The translations under genes were made by a program, and so were the position numbers. Under the pieces are notes generated by a model that made no database searches, was not told where the DNA came from, and was given only the letters and a program-made list of their open reading frames with translations. DNA of 64,000 bases. Origin: Pseudomonas sp. DTU_2021_1001937_2_SI_NGA_ILE_001. Lineage in GTDB: Bacteria > Pseudomonadota > Gammaproteobacteria > Pseudomonadales > Pseudomonadaceae. Shown in pieces: positions 16,062 to 25,700 of the stretch. The stretch covers positions 620,001-684,000 of the forward strand of contig NZ_CP135971.1 in NCBI RefSeq assembly GCF_032463525.1. The letters are read 5' to 3'. Every line of letters begins with the position of its first letter. Position 1 is the first letter of the stretch.

Positions 16062-16994
16062 ATGTCGCGCCAAATTCAGCTGATCGACGCACAGGTGGCC
16101 ATGGGCTTCGTGCTGTCGCAGACCTCGCACATCGAGCGCCAGGTCAACGAAACCGTTTACCCGGATATCCAGTACCCGACCCTGGTACCGGTGGACACCT
16201 CGGCCCACCCTTGGGCCAAAACCATCACCTACTACAGCTCGGACAAGTTCGGTAAGGCCGACTGGATCAACGGCAACGCCGACGATATCCCGATTGCCGG
16301 TACCGAGCTGGCCAAGCACGAAACCGCCGTGCACATGGCGGGTATCGGCTACGGCTACGGCCTGGAAGAGATCAGCCAGGCGCAGATGCTGGGGCTGCCG
16401 CTCGAAGCCAACGATGCAGCCGCAGCTCGCCGTGCCTACGAGGAAATGGTCGACCGTGTTGCCCTGTACGGCGATGCGCGCAAAGGCTTTGTCGGTCTGA
16501 TCAACGCGCCGACCGTGACGGCGGCCGAGGCCACCACCGGCGACTGGGACACCGCAACGCCTGGCCAGATCCTGGGTGACGCCAACAATGCGCTGTCGGG
16601 CCAGTACGCCGGCACGCTGTACACCGGCTTGGCCGATACCCTGTTGCTGCCGTACAGCCGCTTCCTGCACATCGCGACCACACCGCTGAACGAAAACGGC
16701 ACCGACACCATCCTGTCGTGGCTGCAGACCAAGAACGTGTACACCGCGCAGACCGGCCGCCCGCTGGTTATCCGCGCCCTGCGCGGCCTGGATACTGCCG
16801 GCGCCGGCGGCACCAAGCGCATGGTCGCTTACCGCCGTGATCCGAACGTGGTGAAGCTGCACATCCCAATGCCACACCGTTTCCTGCCGGTGTTCCAGGC
16901 CAGCCCGCTGCGCTGGGAAGTCCCTGGGATTTTCCGCCTGGGCGGCGTCGACGTGCGCCGTCCCAAGGAAATGTCCTACACCGACGGCCTGTAA
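16062..16994 (+). CDS. Major capsid protein, DUF2184 family
   Basis: A 310-residue protein matching the DUF2184 major capsid family found together with DUF1073 portals and DUF2213 proteases. Landmarks are DIQYPTLVPVDTSAHPWA (35-52), the GIGYGYGLEEISQAQMLG stretch near 105 and a C-terminal QASPLRWEVPGIFRLGGV. It is expected to have the HK97-type fold. AGGAG precedes the ATG at 16062. Confidence 0.85.
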   Translation: MSRQIQLIDAQVAMGFVLSQTSHIERQVNETVYPDIQYPTLVPVDTSAHPWAKTITYYSSDKFGKADWINGNADDIPIAGTELAKHETAVHMAGIGYGYGLEEISQAQMLGLPLEANDAAAARRAYEEMVDRVALYGDARKGFVGLINAPTVTAAEATTGDWDTATPGQILGDANNALSGQYAGTLYTGLADTLLLPYSRFLHIATTPLNENGTDTILSWLQTKNVYTAQTGRPLVIRALRGLDTAGAGGTKRMVAYRRDPNVVKLHIPMPHRFLPVFQASPLRWEVPGIFRLGGVDVRRPKEMSYTDGL

Positions 16995-17003
16995 GGAGGG
17001 CGT

Positions 17004-17429
17004 ATGGCAAAGGTAACCAACCACGGCAAAGTAACCCCGATTGGTCTGCCCGGCGGCGTAGTGATTGCCCCCGGCGAGACGGTGAACTATCCGGGATGGG
17101 CCAAGATCAAGGACCGCCAGTCCATCGCCCATTACCTGGAGACTGGTGTGCTGCACGCCAGCGATGAGCAGCCAGAGCCTGGCCAGGGTCCAGATGAGGC
17201 CCTGCGCAAGCAGGCCCTGCTGGAGCAGCTGAAGGCACTGGGCATCAACGCCAACGGCAACAGCAAAGCCGACACGCTCCAGGCCAAGCTCGACGAGGCC
17301 CTGGCGGACAAGGCCAAAGCTGAGCAGGAGCGCCAGGACCTGGAACAGGCGTTGAACGCCAAGACCATCGCGTTCGAACCTTCCCAGACCAACGATGAGC
17401 TGCGGGCCCTGCTGGCCGCCGCCGAGTAA
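17004..17429 (+). CDS. Head-region structural protein of unknown role
   Basis: A 141-residue protein with an N-terminal beta part (HGKVTPIGLPGGVVIAPGE) and a C-terminal Lys/Glu-rich coiled coil (about 70-125). AGGAGG is placed well before the ATG. Its location right after the capsid gene suggests a head accessory or head-tail joining role. A small palindrome (GGGCGCTCTGGCGCCC) follows its stop at about 17434-17449, without a T-run. Confidence 0.65.
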   Translation: MAKVTNHGKVTPIGLPGGVVIAPGETVNYPGWAKIKDRQSIAHYLETGVLHASDEQPEPGQGPDEALRKQALLEQLKALGINANGNSKADTLQAKLDEALADKAKAEQERQDLEQALNAKTIAFEPSQTNDELRALLAAAE

Positions 17430-17470
17430 CACCCGGGCGCTCTGGCGCCCACCTATTTGAGAGCATTCCC

Positions 17471-17995
17471 ATGCCTGACGACTTCTACGGAACATTGGCC
17501 GGGGCCGATGCGTATCACGCTGCGCGCGGGAATGCTGCCTGGGCGGCCAGTGATGAGGCTGCCAAGACCGGCGCCCTGATTCGCGCCTCGGCCTACATCG
17601 ACGGTCTGGTCGGCCAGCCGGTACCGAACATGGCCGGCCGCATTTTCGTCTTCACCGGCAAGAAGGTCGGGGGTTACGGCCAGTTCCTGCAATGGCCACG
17701 CGCCGGCGCGCGCGATCGCTACGGCGAAGAGATCCCTGATGACCTGGTGCCGCTGCCCATTGAGTACGCAGCCTACGAGGGCGCGATTCGCGAGCTGGCC
17801 GAGCCCAACAGCCTGAATCCTGACTTCGTGGCCAGCCAGGTCGTACAGCGTGAGAAAGTCGGCCCCATCGAAACCGAGTACGCGGTGGCCAAGAACGGCA
17901 ACCCCACCAACCAGCCGGTGATCGGCGCCATCAACTCGCTGATGTTTCCGTTTCTGGTGCCAAACCCAGTCGGGGTGGGGGTCATCGTCGTATGA
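17471..17995 (+). CDS. Head-tail connector, DnaT-like family
   Basis: A 174-residue protein with the pattern of the DnaT-like proteins found in phage head-tail modules (ADAYHAARGNAAW near the start, then AAYEGAIRELAE). These correspond to adaptor proteins that dock under the portal. It overlaps the next gene by four bases (ATGA). Confidence 0.65.
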   Translation: MPDDFYGTLAGADAYHAARGNAAWAASDEAAKTGALIRASAYIDGLVGQPVPNMAGRIFVFTGKKVGGYGQFLQWPRAGARDRYGEEIPDDLVPLPIEYAAYEGAIRELAEPNSLNPDFVASQVVQREKVGPIETEYAVAKNGNPTNQPVIGAINSLMFPFLVPNPVGVGVIVV

Positions 17996-19059
17996 GGCCT
18001 GAGGATATCGTCCGCGAGGTCGAGGCCCTGGAGCCAGGCATGCAGAAGGCGTACATGGACGCTGTGCGCGCTACCGTGGACTCGGTGACCCTGGCCCAGG
18101 TCGAGCGCCTGCTCGAGCAGGATGATGAAGACGGCCTGGTCGATCTTCTGACCCTGGGCGCCATGGCGGTACTGGTCGAGGCCGTGCGCTCGGCTTACCT
18201 GGCCGGCGGCCGCAAAGAGCTGCTGGTGATCGTCATCCCCGCGCGCGAGCGTGCAGAGCTGGGGCGCGTTGAGTTCGATGTGACCAAGCCGCAGGCAACG
18301 GCCTGGGTCGATCAGCAGGTGCAGACGATCCGCAGCAGCGCCGCAGCGGGTGTCCGCGATGCTATCCGCGAGGTCATGAGTAGCCGGCGAGTGATCGGCG
18401 GGCTGGCACCGGCAGGTAGCGCCGCGTCTTCGTCCCAGGCAGTGCCAGCCCCTCGAACTATTCGGCAGGCCGCGCAGGATCTGCTGGGCCAGCGCGACCC
18501 ACAGACCGGCCAGCGCACCGGCGGTCTGCTGGGCCTGCCGGGCAACATGGTCACCTATATCCGCAACGCGCGGGCGCAGCTCGAAAGCGGTGACCCTGCC
18601 GAGCTGAAGAAGTACCTCAAGCGGATTAAGCGAGACCGGCGCTACGACCGGATGGTTGAGAAAGCCATCACGGACGGCAAGCCGCTGACGCAGGCCCAGA
18701 TCGCCAAGGCAACGAACCGCTACGCCAACCGCCTGCTGAACCACCACGCGACGACCCTGGCGGAGATGCTGGCCCACGAGGCCTACAGCGCCGGGCGCGA
18801 GCGTGCTTGGGAACAAATGGTAGAGCAGGGCCTGGACCGGGACAGGGTCGAAAAGGAATGGCGGACGCGCCGCGACGAGAAGGTCCGTGAATCCCATGTG
18901 GTGATGAACGGGCAGCGGGTGAAGCTGGGCGGGGCATTCTCCGGCGGCGGTTCGTTGCTGCGCTTCCCTGGCGACACCTCGCTGGGCGCCGGCTACGACA
19001 TGGTGGCCGGCTGCCGCTGCATCTGCATCTACCACCTGCTGCCCAAGCCCAGGAGCTGA
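17992..19059 (+). CDS. Phage head morphogenesis protein, Mu gpF-like
   Basis: A 355-residue protein whose C-terminal region (about 240-345) resembles the phage Mu gpF / SPP1 gp7 head morphogenesis domain: EWRTRRDEKVRESHVVMNGQ followed by a Cys/Gly end (AGCRCICIY). Such proteins bind the portal and reach the capsid interior. The N-terminal 230 residues are helical and less conserved. It lies between the connector and neck genes. Confidence 0.75.
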   Translation: MRPEDIVREVEALEPGMQKAYMDAVRATVDSVTLAQVERLLEQDDEDGLVDLLTLGAMAVLVEAVRSAYLAGGRKELLVIVIPARERAELGRVEFDVTKPQATAWVDQQVQTIRSSAAAGVRDAIREVMSSRRVIGGLAPAGSAASSSQAVPAPRTIRQAAQDLLGQRDPQTGQRTGGLLGLPGNMVTYIRNARAQLESGDPAELKKYLKRIKRDRRYDRMVEKAITDGKPLTQAQIAKATNRYANRLLNHHATTLAEMLAHEAYSAGRERAWEQMVEQGLDRDRVEKEWRTRRDEKVRESHVVMNGQRVKLGGAFSGGGSLLRFPGDTSLGAGYDMVAGCRCICIYHLLPKPRS

Positions 19060-19060
19060 T

Positions 19061-19450
19061 ATGGCGGACATTCATGATCGAGGCCGGGCGCTGGCCATCC
19101 GTATGCTGGCGCCGCGTAGCAAAGGTGGGAAGGGTGCGGCCCTGGTGCTGACCCGAGTGACCAAGGGCACCCGCGACCCGGACACCGGCCAGACGGTGGG
19201 CGGCACGCAGACCTTTACCGGCTCGGGCCTGCGCGAGTCGCTCGCTCTGGAAGACGTCGACGGCACAGCTATCAAGGCCAGCGATGTGAAGCTGCTGGTG
19301 TCACCGGTCCAGGCCGATGGCACCGATATGCCGCAGCCCACCACCGCCGACAAGATCACGTTCGACGGCACGGCCTACACCATCGTGCGGGTCGACCCAT
19401 GGAACTACGCCGGCGTGACGGTCGGCTTTGAAGTACAGGCGAGGGCGTGA
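19061..19450 (+). CDS. Head-closure (stopper-like) protein
   Basis: A 129-residue beta-rich protein (VKLLVSPVQADGTDMPQPT, then TYTIVRVDPW-like ending) of the type found between connector and gp10-like genes. By position it is the head-completion or stopper protein that closes the neck after packaging. The family is not named with certainty. The stop overlaps the next start. Confidence 0.6.
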   Translation: MADIHDRGRALAIRMLAPRSKGGKGAALVLTRVTKGTRDPDTGQTVGGTQTFTGSGLRESLALEDVDGTAIKASDVKLLVSPVQADGTDMPQPTTADKITFDGTAYTIVRVDPWNYAGVTVGFEVQARA

Positions 19451-19896
19451 TGGCTGGCAAAGTGCACCACATGACGTCCCGTTACGGCGGGCTTGATGGG
19501 TCGTTCGCCGAGTCGCTGCGCCAATTCCAGGGGCAGACCCTGGCTGACATGGACGAAGTCTTCCGCAAGGTCATGATCCAGATCGGTACCAGCGTCATCA
19601 TGCTGAGCCCGGTGGACACCGGCCGCTTCCGTGGCAACTGGCAGTTCACCGTTGACCAGCCGGCCTCGGCCAGTCTGGACAACTACGACCAGGCCGGCCA
19701 CGACACCGTGGCGCGCCTGGTTGCCGACGTCCAGGACCTGACCTATGGGCAGACCGCCTACCTGGTCAACAACCTGATCTACAGCATCCCGCTTGAGTAC
19801 GGACACAGCCAGCAGGCGCCAACCGGTATGGTCCGGATCACCAAAGAGCGGTTCCAAGAATTTGTCGATCAGGCCCTGCGGGAGGTCTCCGAATGA
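19450..19896 (+). CDS. HK97 gp10-like neck protein
   Basis: A 148-residue protein with the HK97 gp10 signature: an N-terminal helix, SPVDTGRFRGNW (residues 54-65) and a C-terminal YSIPLEYGHSQQAP. These proteins bridge the head and the tail. ATG at 19450 is used; a GTG one codon earlier is equally possible. It overlaps the following gene by four bases. Confidence 0.85.
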   Translation: MAGKVHHMTSRYGGLDGSFAESLRQFQGQTLADMDEVFRKVMIQIGTSVIMLSPVDTGRFRGNWQFTVDQPASASLDNYDQAGHDTVARLVADVQDLTYGQTAYLVNNLIYSIPLEYGHSQQAPTGMVRITKERFQEFVDQALREVSE

Positions 19897-20312
19897 GCCA
19901 TGCACGCGCGCGCCGCGCCATTGAGGCACTGTTGGCGCCCTGGGCCGACGCCCTAGGGCTGCCCGTCGCCTACGGCGCTGAACCTTTCGAGCCGCCGCAA
20001 GGCATCTACATCCACGGCTTCCTGCTCCCGGCCAGCACCACGTCGCGGTACCTGGGCAGCGATGCCTACGAGTACCGCGGTATCTATCAGTTCAACATCA
20101 TTTGCCCCATGGACGAGCCGATATCGGCACCCGAGGCCTTGGTTGACGCGCTGTCGGCCCTCTTCCCGGTTGACGCCGAGCTGGCCCGCGCTGGATTCGA
20201 GGGCCAGGTGTTGAGCCCGGTAGAGCAGGGGCCGACGGTCAAAGAGGCCGACCGATACACCATCCCAGTCAGCTTCACCTACATCGGCCAGGCGCCCCGG
20301 GAGGGCACATGA
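19893..20312 (+). CDS. Tail terminator, DUF4128-like
   Basis: A 139-residue protein resembling the DUF4128 tail-terminator family (QGIYIHGFLLPA, YRGIYQFNIICPMDE). It should cap the growing tail tube and attach it to the neck. The order gp10-like, terminator, tube is standard in siphoviruses. It overlaps the next gene by four bases. Confidence 0.75.
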   Translation: MSHARARRAIEALLAPWADALGLPVAYGAEPFEPPQGIYIHGFLLPASTTSRYLGSDAYEYRGIYQFNIICPMDEPISAPEALVDALSALFPVDAELARAGFEGQVLSPVEQGPTVKEADRYTIPVSFTYIGQAPREGT

Positions 20313-20761
20313 AGCGTGTCCCGGTACCGAACGGCACCACCGTGTGGGTCAGCCCCAACGTGAACCAGGGCAACCTGCAAGTGCCGCCGGTCAACGATCC
20401 CAGCTGGGTTGAGGTACAGCGCGTGACTGCGCTGAGCCATGCCGGCGGCGATGAGAAGCTTTCGACGCACACCCCGCTGGGCGCCTACGAGGATGTGCGA
20501 AGGCCCGCCGGGCGCAATCCCATGGACATCCAACTGGCGTACCAGGATGCGCCGGATTCGGCGTGGCACGCCGCGGTCCTTGCTGCACGCGACGCGCAGG
20601 CGGCGCTGGCGTGGCGTTTCACGCTGCCCGCCGGCGCCACGCACATCGTCTTCACTGCCTTCGCCAGTGGCCCCTTGTTGCCGGTGATGGATCGCAACCA
20701 GGTGATGGTTATCTCCCTGCAGCTCGCTGTGAACGGCACACCCCAACGCATCATGAACTGA
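20309..20761 (+). CDS. Tail-tube-like protein, paralogue of the next gene
   Basis: A 150-residue protein which, from residue 31 on (WVEVQRVTALSHAGGDEK), aligns with the C-terminal two thirds of the following 218-residue tube protein, including NPMDIQLAYQD versus NPMSMQLTVED and DRNQVMVISLQL versus ERNQIMTRTVTF. It lacks the N-terminal segment of that protein. It may be a minor tube subunit or an initiator layer. A terminator separates the two genes. Confidence 0.7.
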   Translation: MKRVPVPNGTTVWVSPNVNQGNLQVPPVNDPSWVEVQRVTALSHAGGDEKLSTHTPLGAYEDVRRPAGRNPMDIQLAYQDAPDSAWHAAVLAARDAQAALAWRFTLPAGATHIVFTAFASGPLLPVMDRNQVMVISLQLAVNGTPQRIMN

Positions 20762-20776
20762 TTCACCCCACCACCC

Positions 20777-20800
20777 GCACCCGCCATGAGCGGGTTTTTT
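20777..20800 (+). terminator. Terminator between the tail-tube paralogues
   Basis: ACCCGC-catga-GCGGGT with six T residues. It sits ahead of the main tube gene and could reduce or set read-through between the two paralogues. Confidence 0.7.
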
Positions 20801-20819
20801 CGTTACGAGGTAACAACAC

Positions 20820-21476
20820 ATGGCATCCCGCATTGCATTGCCCAACGGCTCGATCTTCCAGATCGCGGCCACCTTCGGCGCTGTGAAGCCGATCACCGCA
20901 ATTACCAACGCCGCCCAGGGCGTGGTCACCTCTGCCGCCCACGGCCTGGCCGATGGCGACCTGATCCTGATCGAGTCCGGCTGGGGCCGTATCGACGGCA
21001 GCGCGGCGCGTGTCGCTGACGCTGACACCGACGACTTCATCCTGGAGAACATCGACACCACCGACCCTGTGTTCTATGCCCCGGGCGGCGGCGCAGGCTC
21101 CCTCCAGAGTGTTCTGAGCTGGGTGGAGATCACCAAGATCACTGCCGTCAGCATGAGCGGCGGTGAGCAGCAGTTCGTGACCGTCGGCTACCTGGCCGAG
21201 GACAACGACCGCCAGTACCCGACCAACCGCAACCCGATGAGCATGCAGCTGACCGTCGAAGACCAGCCCGCCGCAGCGTATGTCCCGATTGTCGAGGGCT
21301 ACACCAACACCAAGGTGCAGACCGTTGGCCGGCTGACCCTGCCGAACAAGGACCAGATCATCTATCCGGGCTTCGTGTCGATCACCGACACCCCGACCCT
21401 GGAACGCAACCAGATCATGACCCGGACCGTGACCTTCTCGCTGTCCGGCCGTCCGGTCCGTTACCGCAACGTCTGA
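20820..21476 (+). CDS. Major tail tube protein
   Basis: A 218-residue beta-rich protein. The N-terminal part contains a small insertion (AAQGVVTSAAHGLADGDLI) like those seen on tube or fibre proteins; the C-terminal part shares its fold with the preceding gene. Abundant structural tail protein forming the tube through which DNA passes. ACGAGG precedes the ATG at 20820. Confidence 0.75.
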   Translation: MASRIALPNGSIFQIAATFGAVKPITAITNAAQGVVTSAAHGLADGDLILIESGWGRIDGSAARVADADTDDFILENIDTTDPVFYAPGGGAGSLQSVLSWVEITKITAVSMSGGEQQFVTVGYLAEDNDRQYPTNRNPMSMQLTVEDQPAAAYVPIVEGYTNTKVQTVGRLTLPNKDQIIYPGFVSITDTPTLERNQIMTRTVTFSLSGRPVRYRNV

Positions 21477-21569
21477 TCCGACCGCCTGGGTGTGCTGCGT
21501 ACGCGCCCGGGTACTGCAGCACACCGCATCTACCCAGTTTTCCCAACCCCATAGCACCAGGAGGCCACC

Positions 21570-21962
21570 GTGGCCAAGATTTCGTTTCTGCAAGCCCCCA
21601 CCTTCAAAGTCGACGTGGAGATGCCGCGCCTCGGCAGCACCCCGGTGAAGGTGAGCGTCACGTACCACCACCTGAACCGCGACCAACTGGCCGAACTGGC
21701 CGACTCCGATATCGCCTATACCCGCGAAATGAAGGACCTGACCCAGTCCGAAGAAGCCTCGGTCGCCGATGTGACCGGCAAGGCCAAGGAACACCAACTG
21801 GTGCAGCTCAAGCGCGTTGTCGCCGGCTGGGGCTTCGCCGAGGAGCTGAACGACGAGAACCTGCAGGCACTCGTTGACCACTCCGCCGAGACCGCTGTTG
21901 CCATCCTCTCGGCGTTCCGCACTTCGTACGAGAAGGCACGCGAGGGAAACTTGAAAGCGTAG
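21570..21962 (+). CDS. Tail assembly chaperone, short form
   Basis: A 130-residue protein beginning at a GTG behind AGGAGG. It occupies the lambda G position directly before the tape measure and has the helical, acidic character of tail assembly chaperones. The frame ends at 21962. A slippery heptamer G-GGA-AAC at 21944-21950 near its end allows a -1 shift into the DUF1799 frame, giving a longer G-T type product of about 232 residues. These chaperones coat the tape measure before tube polymerisation. Confidence 0.8.
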   Translation: MAKISFLQAPTFKVDVEMPRLGSTPVKVSVTYHHLNRDQLAELADSDIAYTREMKDLTQSEEASVADVTGKAKEHQLVQLKRVVAGWGFAEELNDENLQALVDHSAETAVAILSAFRTSYEKAREGNLKA

Positions 21963-22267
21963 CCCGAGCGATTTACACGCCGAGCGCCACAGCGGCCGAC
22001 CTGGCCATGTTCGGGTTGAGCCCGGAAGACGCAGAGGAAACTGTCGAGGTCTGGGAGTGCAATCGCCAGGCCCTGGTGCTTTTCGATGCCATGGGCACTC
22101 AGTGGCGCAGCGGCATGAACGGCGCGACTGGGCTGGAGTACCAGGCTCTGCCGGTAACCATGGATCTTCTCGGCATGGATGTCGGCGACCGCCAGGCGCT
22201 GTTCCGCGACATCAGGGTGATGGAGCGGGCGGCGCTGGATGCCATGGCTGAAGCTCGGGATGAGTGA
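21950..22267 (+). CDS. DUF1799 extension of the tail chaperone (-1 frame)
   Basis: This frame has no good start of its own near its beginning, but reads continuously from the slippery site: codons after it give KLESVARAIYTPSATAADLA and then MFGLSPEDAEETVEVWECN, the usual DUF1799 start. It is thus the T-like part made by programmed -1 frameshifting, adding 105 residues. An ATG at 22007 could allow independent translation but lies inside the domain and has no ribosome-binding site. Confidence 0.75.
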   Translation, partial: LESVARAIYTPSATAADLAMFGLSPEDAEETVEVWECNRQALVLFDAMGTQWRSGMNGATGLEYQALPVTMDLLGMDVGDRQALFRDIRVMERAALDAMAEARDE

Positions 22268-22339
22268 TCAGCCGGGCGCTTTACGTTGGTGGTCCCGGGT
22301 GATGGTGTTAGATTGCGGCCGTCCAACGGAGGGATATAA

Positions 22340-22657
22340 ATGCATCACCGCATCTTCACACTCGCCGCAATGTGTTTGCTCACGGCCTGCGGCGGCGACA
22401 TCGGCAAGGCCCAAGATGAAGTGAAGCGACGGCTCTACGATGGTAGCTCGGCCGAGTTTCGTGACGACAGGGTTCTGTACCTACCACCTGGGCGCGACAA
22501 GATCGTGTGCGGGGAGGTGAATGCCAAAAGCCCGCAGGGCGGCTACTCGGGCTTCCAGCCCTATGTTGTTGAGAATCTGGATGTGGCTCCGTTCGCTAAA
22601 TTCTCGCAGGAGTCGGCCCAGGACATCAGGGTTACGTGCAGTCTAGGCAAGCCCTAG
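22340..22657 (+). CDS. Phage-encoded lipoprotein
   Basis: A 105-residue protein with a signal peptide ending in the lipobox LTAC (Cys17), then a 88-residue mature part containing VCGEVNAKSPQGGYSGFQ. GGAGGG precedes the ATG. It is flanked by terminators downstream and lies between tail chaperone and tape measure, where it has no structural job. Such inserted genes often alter the lysogen envelope, for example by blocking superinfection. That role is inferred. Confidence 0.75.
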   Translation: MHHRIFTLAAMCLLTACGGDIGKAQDEVKRRLYDGSSAEFRDDRVLYLPPGRDKIVCGEVNAKSPQGGYSGFQPYVVENLDVAPFAKFSQESAQDIRVTCSLGKP

Positions 22658-22672
22658 GAATCTGTGTCGCCC

Positions 22673-22696
22673 AAACCCGCTTAGGCGGGTTTTTTA
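22673..22696 (+). terminator. Terminator after the lipoprotein gene (1)
   Basis: AACCCGC-ttag-GCGGGTT with a T-run. First of two terminators ahead of the tape measure gene. Confidence 0.75.
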
Positions 22697-22705
22697 TCAT
22701 CCGAG

Positions 22706-22730
22706 AACCGGCCTTTGGGCCGGTTTTTTT
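22706..22730 (+). terminator. Terminator after the lipoprotein gene (2)
   Basis: AACCGGCC-ttt-GGGCCGGTT with seven or more T residues; strong. It isolates the lipoprotein from the tape measure unless late antitermination acts. Confidence 0.8.
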
Positions 22731-22749
22731 ATGCCCGAAGGAAAGTGCC

Positions 22750-25700
22750 ATGAGCGAGCAGTCATTCGCCCAGCTCGGAATCAGAGTTGATTCTGATGGG
22801 GTGGCAGAGGCCACGAATAACCTCGAGGCCCTGGTCGATGCAGGCGCGAATGCTGAGCGCTCAGCCAAGGGAATCCAGGCCTCTTGGGCGTCTGCCATGT
22901 CAGGCTTGCGGGGCGATACAAGCCAAATCGTCAAAGAGCTGCAGGCGCTCAACGCAACCCAGTCCAGCATCGCCCAGCAGATGATCGCCATGGGGCGTGC
23001 GGCCACTGACGCCTCGTCTGGGTTTTCTGCCGCGGCCAAGGCCCAGGCAACGCTGACCACCAGCACAGAATCCGCCGCCCAGGCTGGCCAGCGCATGGCT
23101 GAATCCGCCGAGCAGCAAAGCGCCCGTATGGCTGCTGTGGTCAAGGCTTCGCTGGAGGCGAGCCAGTATCACCAGTCGTTGACCAGCGCGGTCAACGGTA
23201 CCTCTGCTGCCATGGACGCGGCCAGTAAGTCAGCAACCGATTGGGCGAAGTATCAACAGGAGATCAACGCCCGCGGCCAAGCCCTGCTTGCGACCGAAGA
23301 GCGCCTAGCGCAGGAGGCCAAACAGGCCGCTGCAGCCACTGACCTGCAAGCTGAAGGTCTCCAGAAGCTGTTGGGGCAGATCAACCCGGCAGTTGCCGCG
23401 CTCGGCCGCCTGGACGAACAGCAAGCGACGTTGACGAAGTACAAGGCCGCCGGCCTACTTGATGCCGACACCTTCAAGGACTATTCAGCGAAGATCGAGC
23501 AAACCCGGCAAAAGCTGGGTGGATTCGACGATGGGCTTCGGAAAACCGTAGATACATCGAAGCAGACCAAGGCCGCTCTCGCGCAACTGCCAGCTCAGTT
23601 CACCGACATTTTCACCAGCTTGGCTGGCGGACAGAGCCCGCTGATGGTGTTGATTCAGCAGGGCGGGCAGATCAAAGACAGCTTCGGCGGCATTGGTCCT
23701 ATGCTTGACGCCGTGGGCGAAAAGCTCGCGTCAATGCTTGGGCTCACCTCTTCTGCTGCTGCACTAGGTGGTGCCGTCGGGGCTGTGGGTGAGGGCGCGA
23801 AAGCTGCTTCGGAGGGGGCTGAGGCCGCTGGGCAGAGCCTTGGCGACATGGCAGAGGGGGCCAATACCGCTGCCGACGCTACGAAGAACGCGAAAGAAGC
23901 TGCTGGGGCGCTTGGTTCAACAGCGAGCGCAGCATCTATCAATGCCCTCGCGCTTGTCGGCGCACTCGTGGCGGTTACAGCTGTTGTAGGTACCCTGGCG
24001 TACGGATACGCGAAGGGGGCAGCCGAGGCCAGAGAGTACAACAAGGCCCTTATCCTCACCGGCAACTATGCGGGCGCCAGCGCTCAGCAGCTTGGCGACA
24101 TGGCCCAGAGGGTCAGCGCCGTAGACGGCACGGTTCGACAGGCTGCTGAGACGTTGGCCGCGCTGGCAGGCACTGGCAAGCTCGCGAGCTCAAGCTTTGA
24201 AAAAGTTGCCAATGCGGCGACCGCTATGGAGGACGCAACCGGCAAGGCGATCAAGTCGACAATCAGCGACTTCGTGAAGATCGCTGAGGATCCTCTGAAA
24301 GCTGCCACGTCGCTCAACGACGAATACCATTTTCTGACCGCTGCGGTGTACAGCCAGATCGCGGCCCTCAAGGATGAAGGGCGTACGATCGAGGCCGCTA
24401 CCGTGCTCTCTGACGCCTACGCCAACGCTATCCAGACGCGGTCTGGAGAGATTGCGCGCAACCTGGGCATTGTCGAACGTGCCTGGAAAGGCATCAAAGA
24501 CGCAGCAGGGGGCGCACTTGATGTCGTGCTTCAGGTGGGTCGCGAGGCTACGTTCGCGGAGCAAATTGCCGATGTTGACCGTCGCATTGGCCAGGCCAAG
24601 ACCGGTGGATTCGGCCTGTTCTCCGACAAGGGCAAGGTCGTCGAGAGCCTGGAGGCGCAGAAGCGCTTTCTCCAGTTGCAGAAAGATGCTGATGACTCCC
24701 GCGCCAAATTCCTGGGGGAGCAACGCCGGATTCAGGACGAAGGCAACAAGGCCTATGTCGAGTTTCAAAAGGTCGTCGACGAAGGGAAGAGCAAGCAGGA
24801 CAAGTTGAACAAAGCGCTTGAGGAGGAGAACGAGCGCATCAACAAGTCCAGAGCCGCAGGTTATAAGATCACGGCCGAGGAAGAAGAGGCTGCCTATAAA
24901 ACCATCAGGGACAGGGCCGAGTTCAAGGAAAAGGCCGCCAAGAAGGAAAAGGCCTACACCGAGTCCGCCGCCATCAGGATGCTGGACCAGGCCAAGCAGC
25001 AGGAGGCCGTGCTCAAGGAACAGGCCGGGCTGGTGGGCCTGCAGAAGGGCGAATACGACAAGCTCGGCGAGTCCGGTCGTGCGCTGGTCAAGTGGGAGCA
25101 GCAGCTTGCGGATATCAAGTCCAAGAGCATTCTGACGGCTGACCAAAAGTCCCTGTTGGCCAACCAGGACAAGATCACCGCACAGCTCAAGATCAATGCC
25201 GAGCTGGAGAAGGAAACCGCGCTCCGCAAGCTCGCAGCAGCAGAAGCTGAGAAGCTCGCCAGCTTTCAGAAGGAGATCGCTGCTGACTTGGCCCTCTCCC
25301 GGCAGGACCTGTCGAACCAGCTCGCCGGTATCGGCATGGGCGCCGAGGGGCGCCGTCGTCTTCAAGAAGACCTGAAGATCCGGCAGGACTACCAGAAGCG
25401 CATCAATGACCTGCAGGAGCAGTTCAACGAGGGCAAGATCACAAAGGCCCTCTACGATAAGGAAACCCGCTTGCTCGAGGATGCTCTCGACGAGCGCCTG
25501 GACATGCGGGAGGACTACTACCGCAAGCTTGAGGCTGCGCAAGCCAACTGGGCGAACGGCGCCAACGCGGCATGGCAGGATTACATTACCTCTGCCGCTG
25601 ATATTGCCGGCCAGACTTATGACGTGTTCAGCAACGCGTTTGATGGCCTGGAAGATGTGCTGGTCAAATTCGCGATGACCGGGAAGGCCAGCTTCAAGGA

